Origin: Bordetella genomosp. 1
GTDB lineage: Bacteria > Pseudomonadota > Gammaproteobacteria > Burkholderiales > Burkholderiaceae_B
DNA length: 64,000 nt
Direction: 5' to 3'
Assembly: GCF_002261335.1 (NCBI RefSeq)
Contig: NZ_NEVL01000004.1
Location: forward strand, 496,001-560,000
Shown here in pieces: positions 29,045-38,078 of this stretch. Position 1 is the first letter of the stretch; each line of letters opens with the position of its first letter. Position numbers and translations under genes: made by a program. The notes beneath the pieces are model-generated. The model ran no database searches. It saw only the letters and a program-made list of their open reading frames with translations, and was not told where the DNA came from.

Positions 29045-30640
29045 TCAATCTTGATCGGTGGTGTCGGAGTCTTCGACCGGGCCGAGATAGTGGCGTTCCA
29101 CCTTCACCGAGGCGATGCGGCGGCCGTCCATCTGCAGCACCTCGAAGCGGAAGCGGTAGTAGTGGGTCTCGAATTCGCAGACGTCGCCGGGCTTGGGCAG
29201 GTGGCCGAAGCGGCCGAGCAGGTAGCCGGCCAGCGTGGAGTAATCCTGCGACTCGTCGATCAGGCCTTCGGTGTCGAGCACCTGCTCGACGTGGCGCAGG
29301 TCGGCGGCGCCATCGATCTGCCAGACGTCGTCGCCCACGGCGAGAATGTCGGGCAGCTCGTCTTCATCGGGGAACTCGCCGGCGATCGCCTCGAACACGT
29401 CGATCGGCGTGACCAGCCCTTCGATCGCGCCGAACTCATCGGCCACCAGCACCAGCTGGCCGCGCGAGCGCTTGAGGGTGTCCATCAGGCGCAGGATGCC
29501 GATCGACTCGTGCACGATGATCGGATCGCGCAGGCGATTGCGGCGGATGCGGCCCTCGGTGATGAGGTCGGCGACCAGGTCCTTGGCGCGGCCGATGCCC
29601 AGCACCTCGTCGAGCGAGCCGCGGCACACCGGGAAGAAGCTGTGGGGCGCGCTCATCAGCTGCTGCTTTATCTGCTCGGGATCGTCGTCGATGTTGACCC
29701 ACGACAGGTCGGTGCGCGGCGTCATGATGGAGCGGATCGAGCGCTCGGCCAGTGTCAGCACGCCGCTCACCATGTTGCGCTCCTCCACGCCGAAGGCCGG
29801 CATGGCGGGCGCGTTGGCGCTGGGTTCGGAGGGTTCTTCGCTCTGCGGGCGCTTGCCCAGCATGCGCAGCACGGCCACGGCGGTGCGGTCGCGCATGGGG
29901 CGGCGCGCATCGAACTTGAGCACGTTGCGGCGCGCGATCTGGTTGAGCGCCTCGATCATCACCGAGAAGCCGATGGCCGCGTACAGGTAGCCCTTGGGCA
30001 CCTTGAAGCCGAACGCCTCGGCCACCAGCGAGAAGCCGATCATCAGCAGGAAGCACAGGCACAGCACCACCACGGTGGGGTGGGCGTTGACGAAGCGCGT
30101 GAGCGGCTTGGAGGCGGCCAGCATGATGCCGATGGCGATCACGACGGCCACCATCATGATGGCGAGGTGGTCGACCATGCCGACGGCGGTGATCACCGAG
30201 TCGAGCGAGAACACGGCGTCGAGCACCACGATCTGCGTGACCGTGACCCAGAAGCTGGGATAGGAGCGCGACCCGCCCTGCTCTTCGCCATGGCCGCCGT
30301 CGATGCGCTCGTGCAGCTCCATCGTGCCCTTGAAGAGCAGGAAGAAGCCGCCGATGCCGAGGATCAGGTCGCGGCCGGAGAAGGCGAACGGGCCCACCGA
30401 GAAGAGCGGCTCGGTCAGGGTGACCAGCCAGGACATGACGGAGAGCAGACCCAGTCTCATCACGAGGGCCAGCGACAGGCCCACGATGCGCGCGCGGTCA
30501 CGCTGCGAGGGAGGCAGCTTGTCCGCCAGGATGGCGATGAAGATGAGGTTGTCGATCCCGAGGACGATTTCAAGGACGACAAGGGTAAGCAGGCCGACCC
30601 ACGCAGCGGGGTCCAGCAGCCACTCCATCAGGTGCTCCAA
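29045..30640 (-). CDS. TerC-family membrane protein with CBS pair and CorC/HlyC domain
   Basis: 531 residues. N-terminal TerC-type membrane domain (about 1-240; [37 protein letters not shown] with membrane-embedded acidic residues), then two CBS motifs (about 300-420; [36 protein letters not shown]) and a C-terminal CorC/HlyC transporter-associated domain (about 440-525). Same architecture as E. coli YoaE/YegH. TerC proteins are implicated in metal, notably manganese, export; substrate here is unknown. Stand-alone gene upstream of uppP with 17 bp between them. Confidence 0.92.
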   Translation of the reverse strand: MEHLMEWLLDPAAWVGLLTLVVLEIVLGIDNLIFIAILADKLPPSQRDRARIVGLSLALVMRLGLLSVMSWLVTLTEPLFSVGPFAFSGRDLILGIGGFFLLFKGTMELHERIDGGHGEEQGGSRSYPSFWVTVTQIVVLDAVFSLDSVITAVGMVDHLAIMMVAVVIAIGIMLAASKPLTRFVNAHPTVVVLCLCFLLMIGFSLVAEAFGFKVPKGYLYAAIGFSVMIEALNQIARRNVLKFDARRPMRDRTAVAVLRMLGKRPQSEEPSEPSANAPAMPAFGVEERNMVSGVLTLAERSIRSIMTPRTDLSWVNIDDDPEQIKQQLMSAPHSFFPVCRGSLDEVLGIGRAKDLVADLITEGRIRRNRLRDPIIVHESIGILRLMDTLKRSRGQLVLVADEFGAIEGLVTPIDVFEAIAGEFPDEDELPDILAVGDDVWQIDGAADLRHVEQVLDTEGLIDESQDYSTLAGYLLGRFGHLPKPGDVCEFETHYYRFRFEVLQMDGRRIASVKVERHYLGPVEDSDTTDQD

Positions 30641-30858
30641 CAGTTACAAGACCGGTAATCGTACATGGAATCCCGGTGACACGCCGGTGACAAACCTTTG
30701 CCGAACGAGGCGCGGCGCGCCTCGGGCACAGGCAGGTCCCGGCAGGAAAATGGCCCCGGACGATAGCCGCGCGCGCCTGACGCCGGCATGAAAGCGGGCC
30801 GGATCGAACGGCGGGGTCCGGAGCACGCGGCGCAAGATCCGCGCCCGCGGCCGCAACG

Positions 30859-30880
30859 AAAAACCGGCCTTGCGGCCGGC
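30859..30880 (-). terminator. Terminator after suhB
   Basis: Stem CCGGCC / GGCCGG with a 4-nt loop; on the minus strand it is followed by five U residues, 29 nt past the suhB stop. Confidence 0.85.
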
Positions 30881-30908
30881 TTCGGATCGCGCTTGCGGGC
30901 GGTGCCGC

Positions 30909-31688
30909 TCAGGCGGCGTCGCGCGGCTGCAGCGAGGTCAGCATCTGGGTGAAGACCTTGGGCGTGCCGGCCAGGACGTTGCCCGAATCGAGCCAGCCCT
31001 GTTCGCCGTCGAAGTCGGCCACCAGGCCGCCGGCCTCGAGCACCAACAGGCTGCCGGCGGCGAGGTCCCAGGGCTTGAGCTTGACGCCGCAGAAGCCGTC
31101 GAGGCGGCCGCTGGCGACGTAGGCCAGGTCGAGCACCGTCGAGCCCATGCGGCGCACGCCGGCGCAGCCGTCGGCCATGTCGCGGAAGCGATCCGACTTG
31201 GCGTCGGCGCCATTGGGCCAGTGGGCGCCCAGCAGCGCGTCGTGGTAGCGGATGCGGCCCGAGACGCGCACGCGGCGGTCGTTCAGGAAGGTGCCGCTGC
31301 CCCGGCTGGCGGTGAAGAGCTCGTTGCGGGCCGGATCGTAGACCACCGCCTGGGTGACCTGGCCGCGCTGGGTCAGGGCGATCGACACGGCGTAGTTGGG
31401 CAGGCCGTGGATGTAGTTGGTGGTGCCGTCGAGCGGATCGATGATCCACTGGAACTCGGCCTGGTCGGGGCCCTGCAGGCCGTATTCCTCGCCCAGCACG
31501 GCGTGGTCGGGATACGCGGTGCGCAGCACTTCGACAATGGCCTCTTCCGAGGCGCGATCCACTTCCGTGACATAATCGCGCGGCCCCTTGCGGGCCACGC
31601 TGAGCTTGTCGAGGTCCATGCTGGCACGATTGATGATGGTGCCGGCACGGCGAGCCGCCTTGATGGCGATGTTGAGCATCGGATGCAT
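30909..31688 (-). CDS. suhB: Inositol-1-monophosphatase
   Basis: 259 residues from the ATG at 31688 (MHPMLNIAIKAARRAG). Mg-dependent phosphatase; in E. coli SuhB also joins the rRNA antitermination complex. Metal-binding motifs: EEYG (E67 region), the signature IDPLDGTTNYIHGLPNYAVS near 84, and the second signature WDLAAGSLLVLEAGG near 210. It is divergent from trmJ across about 240 bp, an arrangement common in betaproteobacteria. Confidence 0.95.
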   Translation of the reverse strand: MHPMLNIAIKAARRAGTIINRASMDLDKLSVARKGPRDYVTEVDRASEEAIVEVLRTAYPDHAVLGEEYGLQGPDQAEFQWIIDPLDGTTNYIHGLPNYAVSIALTQRGQVTQAVVYDPARNELFTASRGSGTFLNDRRVRVSGRIRYHDALLGAHWPNGADAKSDRFRDMADGCAGVRRMGSTVLDLAYVASGRLDGFCGVKLKPWDLAAGSLLVLEAGGLVADFDGEQGWLDSGNVLAGTPKVFTQMLTSLQPRDAA

Positions 31689-31931
31689 AGAATTCCGTAC
31701 GAATGCGGTGTGGTGGCGGTGTACTGACGGTGTCCGGGGCCCCGTCGCGGGGCCGATCCCGAGGTCGGGCCGATCGCGCGGATCACGCTCGCCGCCCCAG
31801 CCGGTACGATACCAGCGTTGCGTCTTGCGGCGGCGCCGGCCGGTCTCCAGACCCGGGCTGCACAAGACATGGCGGCTCGGCAAAATCAACCCGAAACCAG
31901 GAAAGCACGTAAGCCAAACGGGCTATTTTAA

Positions 31932-32723
31932 ATGACTCAAGGATTTTCACGCGTAAGGTTCATCATGGTCCAGCCCAGCCACCCCGGAAACGTGGGTTCG
32001 GCGGCACGGGCAATCAAGACCATGGGCTTTGCCGACCTGGTGCTGGTCGAGCCCAAATTGCCCGACATGACGGCCCATCCGGACGCGATCGCGCTGGCCA
32101 GCGGCGCCAGCGACGTGCTCGAGCAGGCGCGCATTTACGCCACCCTCGAAGAGGCGCTGGCGCCGGTCACCCTGGCCTTCGCCCTCACCGCGCGGGTGCG
32201 CGACCTGGGCCCGCCGCCCTGCGACATCCGCGAGGCCGCCACGCTGGCGCGCGCCCATCTCGACGAAACCGCCGACGGCGTGGTCGCCATCGTGCTGGGC
32301 ACCGAGCGCGCGGGGCTGACCAACGCGCAGATCGGGCTCTGTCACCGTATTTGCCACATCCCGGCCAATCCGGAGTACAGCTCTTTGAACGTGGCGCAGG
32401 CGCTACAGCTGGCCGCCTGGGAGGTGCGTTACGCCCTGCTCGCCGCCAGCGGCGCGCCGATGCTGCCCGCCTCCACCGCCCAGCAGCCCGACCCGGGCGC
32501 CGAGCCGGCCAGCGGCGCGGCCGTGCACGCCCTGCTCGCCCACTGGGAAGAGGCGCTGGTCGCGGTCGAGTTCCTCGATCCGGCCCATCCCAAGAAGCTG
32601 GTGCCGCGCATGCGCCACCTGTTCGGCAAGAGCGCCCTCACCAAAGACGAGGTCGACATGCTGCGCGGGGTCTGCACCGCGATGATCGGCACCGCCAGGC
32701 GCGCCACGCCGCGCGGCAAGTGA
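31932..32723 (+). CDS. trmJ: tRNA (cytidine/uridine-2'-O-)-methyltransferase
   Basis: 263 residues, SPOUT-class methyltransferase that 2'-O-methylates position 32 of several tRNAs using SAM. The trefoil-knot SAM motifs are clear: VQPSHPGNVGSAARAIKTMGF near 13-33, VAIVLGTERAGLTN near 118 and SSLNVAQALQ near 148. A C-terminal helical extension with HPKKLVPRMRHLFGKSALTKDEVDML is typical of TrmJ. Monocistronic, ended by a bidirectional terminator. Confidence 0.95.
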   Translation: MTQGFSRVRFIMVQPSHPGNVGSAARAIKTMGFADLVLVEPKLPDMTAHPDAIALASGASDVLEQARIYATLEEALAPVTLAFALTARVRDLGPPPCDIREAATLARAHLDETADGVVAIVLGTERAGLTNAQIGLCHRICHIPANPEYSSLNVAQALQLAAWEVRYALLAASGAPMLPASTAQQPDPGAEPASGAAVHALLAHWEEALVAVEFLDPAHPKKLVPRMRHLFGKSALTKDEVDMLRGVCTAMIGTARRATPRGK

Positions 32724-32728
32724 AAAAG

Positions 32729-32754
32729 AAAAGCCCCGCCGCAGCGGGGCTTTT
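32729..32754. terminator. Bidirectional terminator between trmJ and Bug receptor
   Basis: Stem AAAAGCCCCGC / GCGGGGCTTTT with loop CGCA; serves both convergent genes. Confidence 0.95.
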
Positions 32755-32772
32755 CACTGGGGCGACGCGGGG

Positions 32773-33768
32773 TCAGTCGACCTTGGCGCCGGAGGCCTTG
32801 ACCACCGGGGCCCAGCCGTCGACCTCGGCCTTGATGAAGGCGCCGAACTCGGCCGGCGTGGTCTTCTGGCCGACTGCACCCAGGCTCTCGTAGGCCTTGA
32901 TGACCTCGGGATTGTCGAGCGCCTTGACCATGGCGGCGTTCAGCTTCTCGACCACCTCGGGCGGCGTGCCCTTCGGGGCGATCATGCCGAACCACGACGA
33001 CACGTCGAAGTTGGCGAAGCCCGATTCCTGCATGGTGGGCAGGTCGGGGGCGCTCTTGGAGCGCTCCTTGGTGGTGACGGCGAGCGCGCGCAGCTTGCCG
33101 TTCTGCACGTGCGGCCACGACGAGGGCATGTTGTCGAACATGAACTGCACCTGGCCGCCGATCAGGTCGGTGATGGCCGGGGCGCTGCCCTTGTAGGGCA
33201 CGTGCAGCACGTCGATGCCGGCGGTCTGCTTGAACAGCTCGCCCGCCATGTGGATGGAGGTGCCGCTGCCCGACGAGGCGAACGCCAGCTTGCCCGGATT
33301 CTTCTTGGCGTAGTCGACCAATTCCTTGACCGACTTGACCGGCACCTGCGGGTTCACGACCAGCACGTTCGGCACCTTGGCGCCGAGCGCCACCGGGGTG
33401 AAGTCCTTCACCAGGTCGAAGTTGACGTTTTTGTAGAGCGTCTGGTTGATGGCGCTGGTGACGGCCACGAACAGCACGGTGTAGCCATCGGGCGTGGCGC
33501 GCGCCACGTAGTCGGTGGCGATGTTGCTGCCGCCGCCCGGCTTGTTTTCGACCACGAACGACTGGCCCAGCTGCTGCGTGAGCTCCTTGGCCATGATGCG
33601 CGCGATCACGTCGGTGGTGCCGCCCGCCGAGAAGCCGACCACGATGCGCACGGGCTTGTCCGGATAACCGGCGGCCTGGGCAGGGGCGCTGAGGGCAAAG
33701 GCGCTGATGACGCCGGCGGCAACGCCGGAAAGCATGCGCGACAGACGAGGCTTGTGAGCCTGGGTCAT
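32773..33768 (-). CDS. Bug/TctC-family periplasmic solute receptor
   Basis: 331 residues from the ATG at 33768, which has an excellent GGAGAG ribosome binding site. Sec signal peptide to about residue 32 (ALSAPAQAAGYPDKPVRIVVGFSAGG). Family hallmarks: PVRIVVGFSAGGTTDVIAR, VVENKPGGGSNIATDYVARATPDGYT and GTSIHMAGELFKQ. Bug proteins bind carboxylic or amino acids and feed TctAB-type transporters. No tctAB genes are adjacent, which is usual for this family in Alcaligenaceae. Divergent from an IclR regulator that probably controls it. Confidence 0.93.
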   Translation of the reverse strand: MTQAHKPRLSRMLSGVAAGVISAFALSAPAQAAGYPDKPVRIVVGFSAGGTTDVIARIMAKELTQQLGQSFVVENKPGGGSNIATDYVARATPDGYTVLFVAVTSAINQTLYKNVNFDLVKDFTPVALGAKVPNVLVVNPQVPVKSVKELVDYAKKNPGKLAFASSGSGTSIHMAGELFKQTAGIDVLHVPYKGSAPAITDLIGGQVQFMFDNMPSSWPHVQNGKLRALAVTTKERSKSAPDLPTMQESGFANFDVSSWFGMIAPKGTPPEVVEKLNAAMVKALDNPEVIKAYESLGAVGQKTTPAEFGAFIKAEVDGWAPVVKASGAKVD

Positions 33769-33788
33769 GGTGTCTCTCTCCATAATCT

Positions 33789-33803
33789 GTCCAGTGTATG
33801 GAC
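33789..33803. promoter_or_regulatory. Palindrome GTCCA-N5-TGGAC, probable IclR operator 1
   Basis: Perfect 5-bp half-sites about the pseudo-two-fold axis, 21 bp from the Bug receptor start. A related perfect palindrome lies 59 bp further, near the IclR gene. Both are in the divergent intergenic region, as expected for sites of the adjacent regulator. Confidence 0.55.
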
Positions 33804-33861
33804 GTATAAAAATTATTCGCAGCCAATGATGCGCTATACACGGAGACGCCATCAAGGTAAA

Positions 33862-33872
33862 GTCCACTGGAC
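33862..33872. promoter_or_regulatory. Palindrome GTCCACTGGAC, probable IclR operator 2
   Basis: Same half-sites GTCCA/TGGAC as the palindrome at 33789-33803 but with a 1-bp centre, followed by another GGAC. Likely autoregulatory site of the IclR gene; the different spacing lowers confidence. Confidence 0.45.
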
Positions 33873-33928
33873 GGACAATGGTTTTCCCGGTATTTCCTTG
33901 TGAAATGCCGTAAGTAGAAGAGATATCC

Positions 33929-34690
33929 ATGCAAGAGAGCGAGACAGCGGCCGCCGGGCCGCGCACCCTGCGCCGCGGGCTGACCGTGCTGGCGGCGCTG
34001 CGGGACCATGGCAATGCCGGTTTGAGCGTGACCGACATCGCCCGCCAGACCGGTATTCAACGCCCCACCATCTATCGGCTGCTGGCCGCCCTGCTCGACG
34101 CGGGCCTGGTCAGCGCCATCCAGGGCACGAAGAAGTATCGCGCCCAGCTTGCCCCCGATTTCGATGCCGGCTCGCCCGATCCGCGCGTGCGCCAGATGCT
34201 GCCCGTGTTGCGGCGCCTGGCCGAACGCACGGGCGACGCGGTGTTCCTGGTGGTGCGCGAAGGCGACGAATCCATCAGCCTGCACCGCGAGATCGGCAGC
34301 TATCCCGTGCAGATCCTGGCCACCTACGCCGGCAAGCGTCAGCCGCTCGGCGTGGGCTCGGGCGGCATGGCGCTGCTGGCCGCCCTGCCCGATCCGGTGG
34401 CCCATGGCATCGTGGCGCGCAACTCCGGCCTGCTCGACGAGTACGGCGGCATGACGCCCAACGAGATGTACCGCCTGATCGAGAACACCCGCTCGCGCGG
34501 CTATTCGGTGGTCGGCAACCATGCGGTGCGCGGCGCGCTCGGCGTGGGCTGCGCGCTGCTCGATGCGCAGGGCGCACCCCTGCTCGCGGTGAGCGTGACG
34601 GCCATCATCGATCGCATGCCGGCGCAGCGCCAGCGCGAGATCGCCGGCTGGATCAAGGCCGAGCTGGCGCGCCTGAGCGTCAAGACCTGA
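33929..34690 (+). CDS. IclR-family transcriptional regulator
   Basis: 253 residues. N-terminal winged helix (residues 8-70; LRRGLTVLAALRDHGNAGLSVTDIARQTGIQRPTIYRLLAALLDAGLV) and C-terminal IclR effector-binding GAF-like domain (about 85-250; GGMALLAALPDP, GYSVVGNHAVRGALGVGCALL). Family members control carbon-source catabolism and bind small acids. It is divergent from the Bug receptor gene with two related palindromes between them, so local autoregulation and control of the receptor are likely. Confidence 0.93.
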   Translation: MQESETAAAGPRTLRRGLTVLAALRDHGNAGLSVTDIARQTGIQRPTIYRLLAALLDAGLVSAIQGTKKYRAQLAPDFDAGSPDPRVRQMLPVLRRLAERTGDAVFLVVREGDESISLHREIGSYPVQILATYAGKRQPLGVGSGGMALLAALPDPVAHGIVARNSGLLDEYGGMTPNEMYRLIENTRSRGYSVVGNHAVRGALGVGCALLDAQGAPLLAVSVTAIIDRMPAQRQREIAGWIKAELARLSVKT

Positions 34691-34753
34691 GGCTCGCCCG
34701 GGCCTGCGCACAGGCAGCCGGCGAGGCGCGACCGGACGGCCGCGGGGCGCAAA

Positions 34754-34777
34754 AAAGGCGGGCCGCGGCCCGCCTTT
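34754..34777. terminator. Bidirectional terminator between IclR and nadX genes
   Basis: AAAGGCGGGCC / GGCCCGCCTTT inverted repeat with A-run before and T-run after; serves both convergent genes. Confidence 0.9.
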
Positions 34778-34795
34778 CGCATGACACGGCCGGAC

Positions 34796-35602
34796 TCAGG
34801 TGCCCACGCGCAGCGGGCTGCCGAGCTTGCGCAGCGCCGCGATCACGCTGAGCGCGGTGATGCGGCCGGTCTTGGGATTTTCCGACGGCACGTTCTGGAT
34901 CTCGACCGCGAAACTCGCCGAGTCGGCATCGACTTCGACGCGGTGGATGTTGCGCGTCACGGCCGGGTCGGCCCAGATCTCCAGCGTGGTGCGATCCGGG
35001 CCGATGCCCGCCAGCGACACGCTCACCGCCACGTTGAGGTTGGCCGGAAAGCCCACCGCCGCCTCGCGCGGCGAGCCACGGAAGATGCGGGTGGCCTCGG
35101 TGATGCCGTCCACGTCGATGTCGTGCGCTTCGAGATACGGCGCGCCCTTCAGGCCGCGCGGCGGCTTGCGCGTGATCATCGTGACCGAGCGGATCTCGCC
35201 CTCGGCGGCAGCCGTGATCGCGTCCAGCCCGAGGATGGCGCCGGACGGCACAATGATCTGCGCGCCGCGCTCGCCCGCCGCCGCGATCAGGTCTTCATTG
35301 GCCAGCAGCGCGCCGGAGCTCAGCACGACGAGCTTCTTGCCCGCGGCGATCACCGGCTCGGCCAGCGTGCGGAACACCGCCGCCGGCGCGCACTCGACCA
35401 CCACGTCGCAATGCGCGGCGAGCTCGGCCAGCGTGGCGTACACGGGCGGCTTGCCGCGCCAGGCCACCGCCTGCGAGGGCTGCTGCGGATCGCGCACGCC
35501 GACGGCGGCGAGCGTGAGGCCGGGAATGCCCGCGTCCAGCGCGCGCGCCACGGCCTGGCCGATGGCGCCGAAACCCGCGATGCCGACTCGATAACTGTTC
35601 AT
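34796..35602 (-). CDS. nadX: L-aspartate dehydrogenase
   Basis: 268 residues from the ATG at 35602 (MNSYRVGIAGFGAIGQAVARAL). NAD(P)-dependent oxidation of L-aspartate to iminoaspartate, which either enters NAD synthesis through NadA or hydrolyses to oxaloacetate. Rossmann motif GFGAIG at 10-15, CAPAAVF near 74, VPSGAILGLDA near 120 and the family's DPAVTRNIHRVEVDA stretch near 220 with the expected catalytic His. Last gene of a Bug receptor / LysR / nadX unit, which suggests aspartate or a relative is the imported compound. Confidence 0.92.
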   Translation of the reverse strand: MNSYRVGIAGFGAIGQAVARALDAGIPGLTLAAVGVRDPQQPSQAVAWRGKPPVYATLAELAAHCDVVVECAPAAVFRTLAEPVIAAGKKLVVLSSGALLANEDLIAAAGERGAQIIVPSGAILGLDAITAAAEGEIRSVTMITRKPPRGLKGAPYLEAHDIDVDGITEATRIFRGSPREAAVGFPANLNVAVSVSLAGIGPDRTTLEIWADPAVTRNIHRVEVDADSASFAVEIQNVPSENPKTGRITALSVIAALRKLGSPLRVGT

Positions 35603-35657
35603 ACTGCGTCTCTTCCTGTCGATGATGAGGTGGGGCGCCGCTGCGCCCGCCCCGATG

Positions 35658-36686
35658 CTAGGCCACGGACCCGGCCGCGGCAAACGATTCGTTCTGGCCC
35701 TGCCCATGAGCGCCGCTCATGACGAAGGCGCGCGTGGCCTGGGCCTCGCGCAGCACCCAGTCGCGGAACGTGGCGACGGCCTCGCGCTCGCTCCACGCGC
35801 CATGGGTCAGCAGGTAGTACTCGCCGGCGCTCCTGAGCGCAGTCGCGGGCCGCCACGGCACCGCCAGCTCGCTGGCGCCGGGGTAGCCTTCGAGCAGCAC
35901 CTCCGGGATCAACGCGACGCCCTTGTGCTCCTGCGCCGCGCGCAGCGCGATGTAGAAGTGGCCGTAGTCGAGCCCGCTGGCCTGCGCGGGCGGCGCGGTT
36001 CCTTGCGCACGCAACCAGTCGCGCCAGGCGTGCGGCCGGCTGGCGGTATGGATCAGCGGGAAGGTCAGCAGCTCGTCCAGCGAGTCGATCGGGCCGCCCT
36101 GCGCCAGCAGGCGGCGCGACATCACCGGCACCAGCACGTCGTCGAACAGATGGTCGGCGCAGACGCCGTCCCAGCGCTGCACCAGCGTGAGGTCGATGCC
36201 GGGCTGCTGGCGCGCATAGCGCCGGCCGGCGAGCGGGCCGACGCGGATCGCAACGTCCACGCCGTCGGCCTGCATGTCGAGCGGCCGGATGTCGGAGACC
36301 ACCCGCACCTCGATGTGGCGATGCGCCGTGGTGAACGCGGCCAGCCGCGGCATCAGCCAGAGCTGGCCGATGGTGGGCAGCGTGTTGACGATCAGCACCT
36401 CGCCGCGGTCGCGGCGCATCAGGCGGCTGGTGGCGTGTTCGAGCTCGGCCAGCAGGCGGCGGCAGGCCTCGTAGTACTGCATGCCGGCCGGCGTGAGCTC
36501 CACCTTGCGCGCCAGCCGCACGAACAGCTTCTTGCCCAGGAAGGCCTCGAGCTTGCGCACCTGCAGGCTGATGGCGCCCTGCGTGACGGCGAGCTCCTGC
36601 GCGGCCAGGGTGAACGAGCGATGGCGCGCGGCTGCCTCGAACGAGCGGACCGACAACAACGGCGGCAGGTTGCGCGTGGCAGCCAT
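35658..36686 (-). CDS. LysR-family regulator (GcvA-like)
   Basis: 342 residues from the ATG at 36686 (MAATRNLPPLLSVRSFEAAARHRSF). GcvA/AmpR-type winged helix (residues 1-65; SFTLAAQELAVTQGAISLQVRKLE) followed by an effector-binding domain (about 95-300). An unusual C-terminal extension rich in Ala/Gly/Gln ends the protein. It lies between the Bug receptor gene (19 bp upstream) and nadX (55 bp downstream), all on one strand, so it probably regulates that unit. Confidence 0.92.
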   Translation of the reverse strand: MAATRNLPPLLSVRSFEAAARHRSFTLAAQELAVTQGAISLQVRKLEAFLGKKLFVRLARKVELTPAGMQYYEACRRLLAELEHATSRLMRRDRGEVLIVNTLPTIGQLWLMPRLAAFTTAHRHIEVRVVSDIRPLDMQADGVDVAIRVGPLAGRRYARQQPGIDLTLVQRWDGVCADHLFDDVLVPVMSRRLLAQGGPIDSLDELLTFPLIHTASRPHAWRDWLRAQGTAPPAQASGLDYGHFYIALRAAQEHKGVALIPEVLLEGYPGASELAVPWRPATALRSAGEYYLLTHGAWSEREAVATFRDWVLREAQATRAFVMSGAHGQGQNESFAAAGSVA

Positions 36687-36705
36687 GGGGCGCGACTCCG
36701 GCGGG

Positions 36706-37683
36706 TTATTGCACCTCGATGCGGGCCTGCTTGATGACGCCCGCCCAGGTGGCGTTCTCGGATTGCACGTAGGTTTCGAAGGCCTGGCGCGCCAGCGGCA
36801 GCGTGTCGATGCCGCGCGCGCGGAAGTCGGCGGCGAGCGCCGGATCGGCCAGCGCCGCCTGCAGCGCCTCGGGCAGCCTGGCCACCGCCTGCGGCGGCGT
36901 GCCGGCCGGCACGAACAGGCCGAACCACGTGCTGGCATTGTAGTCGACCCCCAGCTCCTTCAGCGTGGGCACGTCGGGCAGCAAGGGCGAGCGCGCCTCG
37001 GTGGTGATGGCGAGCGGCCGCACGCGCTGGCCCTGCACGCCGGCCAGCGTGGTCGGCAGCGGATCGACCATCAGGTCGATCTGGCCGCCGATCAGGTCGG
37101 TCATCGCGGGCGCGCCGCCCCGGTACGGCACGTGCATGAAGCGCGTGCCGGCGCGGATGTTGAGCAGCTCGGCCTGCACGTGATGGCTGGTGCCGGCGCC
37201 GGCCGAGCCGTAGGTCAGCGCGCCGGGCCGGGCGCGGTCGGCCGCGGCCAGGTCGGCCCAGGTCTTGTAGGGCGACTGGCTCGACACGATGAGCACGCTG
37301 GGCACCGAGGCGATGCCGCCGACGGCGATCAGGTCGCGCGCCACGTCGTAGCCCACGTTGCGATAGAGGTTGGGTGCGACCGCGATGGTGCTGGCCGCGC
37401 CGAGCAGCACGGTGTAGCCGTCGGGCGCGCTGGTGGCCGCGGACTGGGTGCCGATGGTGCCGCCGGCGCCGGGCTTGTTCTCGACCACGACGGTGGTGCC
37501 GAGCTTGTCGGAGAGCGTCTTGAACAGCAGGCGCCCGATGGTGTCATTGATGCCGCCGGCGGGAAACGGCACCACCGCGCGCACCTGGCGGGCGGGATAG
37601 TTTTCCTGGGCCATCGCCCACGACGGGACGACGGCGCAGCACAGGGTGGCAAACGTGAGGGCGAGGCGGCGTGACAGGCGCAT
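36706..37683 (-). CDS. Bug/TctC-family periplasmic solute receptor (second)
   Basis: 325 residues with a Sec signal peptide (MRLSRRLALTFATLCCAVVPSWAMAQ) and the Bug hallmarks VRAVVPFPAGGINDTIGRLLF, VVENKPGAGGTIGTQSAATSAPDGYT and GTSHHVQAELLN. The ribosome binding site GGAGC precedes the ATG. Family precedent: B. pertussis BugD and BugE bind aspartate and glutamate. Here the receptor leads a unit with a LysR regulator and L-aspartate dehydrogenase. No TctAB permease genes are adjacent. Confidence 0.92.
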   Translation of the reverse strand: MRLSRRLALTFATLCCAVVPSWAMAQENYPARQVRAVVPFPAGGINDTIGRLLFKTLSDKLGTTVVVENKPGAGGTIGTQSAATSAPDGYTVLLGAASTIAVAPNLYRNVGYDVARDLIAVGGIASVPSVLIVSSQSPYKTWADLAAADRARPGALTYGSAGAGTSHHVQAELLNIRAGTRFMHVPYRGGAPAMTDLIGGQIDLMVDPLPTTLAGVQGQRVRPLAITTEARSPLLPDVPTLKELGVDYNASTWFGLFVPAGTPPQAVARLPEALQAALADPALAADFRARGIDTLPLARQAFETYVQSENATWAGVIKQARIEVQ

Positions 37684-38078
37684 GGCGCGGCTCCAGGAGC
37701 GACGGAACGATGCCCAACGGGCAGGAAGTTCCGGCGAGTCTGGAGCGCGGCGCCCGCGCGCGCAAACGATTAATTGTGGCCCACGGATTAGCCAGACTCA
37801 TGCATCGGCATGGCTCGCGCGCACCATGGCGGCGCACGACGGGCAGGCATCGCCCGGCGCCCGGCAGGCCCGCCGGTCGCGCGCGGGTGGCCGGCCTCTG
37901 CGACGCCGGGCCGCGGCGCGCGGCGCGCGGCGCGCGGCGAGCGGCGAGCGCCGGGCGCCTGCCCCATGTTGGGGCCGACCCGGGCCGGACGTATCGCGAC
38001 GGCGTCGCGCAGACGCGACGCCCTAGCCGCGCGCGGCGGGGCCCGAAGCATGGGCCGGACTCGCCGCGCCAGCCGGCT
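37684..38078. other. GC-rich intergenic region, no gene
   Basis: 395 bp between the second Bug gene and the MscS gene. The stretch 37916-37955 is a low-complexity GCGCGCGGC / GCGAGCGGC simple repeat. No supportable frame was found. Confidence 0.6.
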
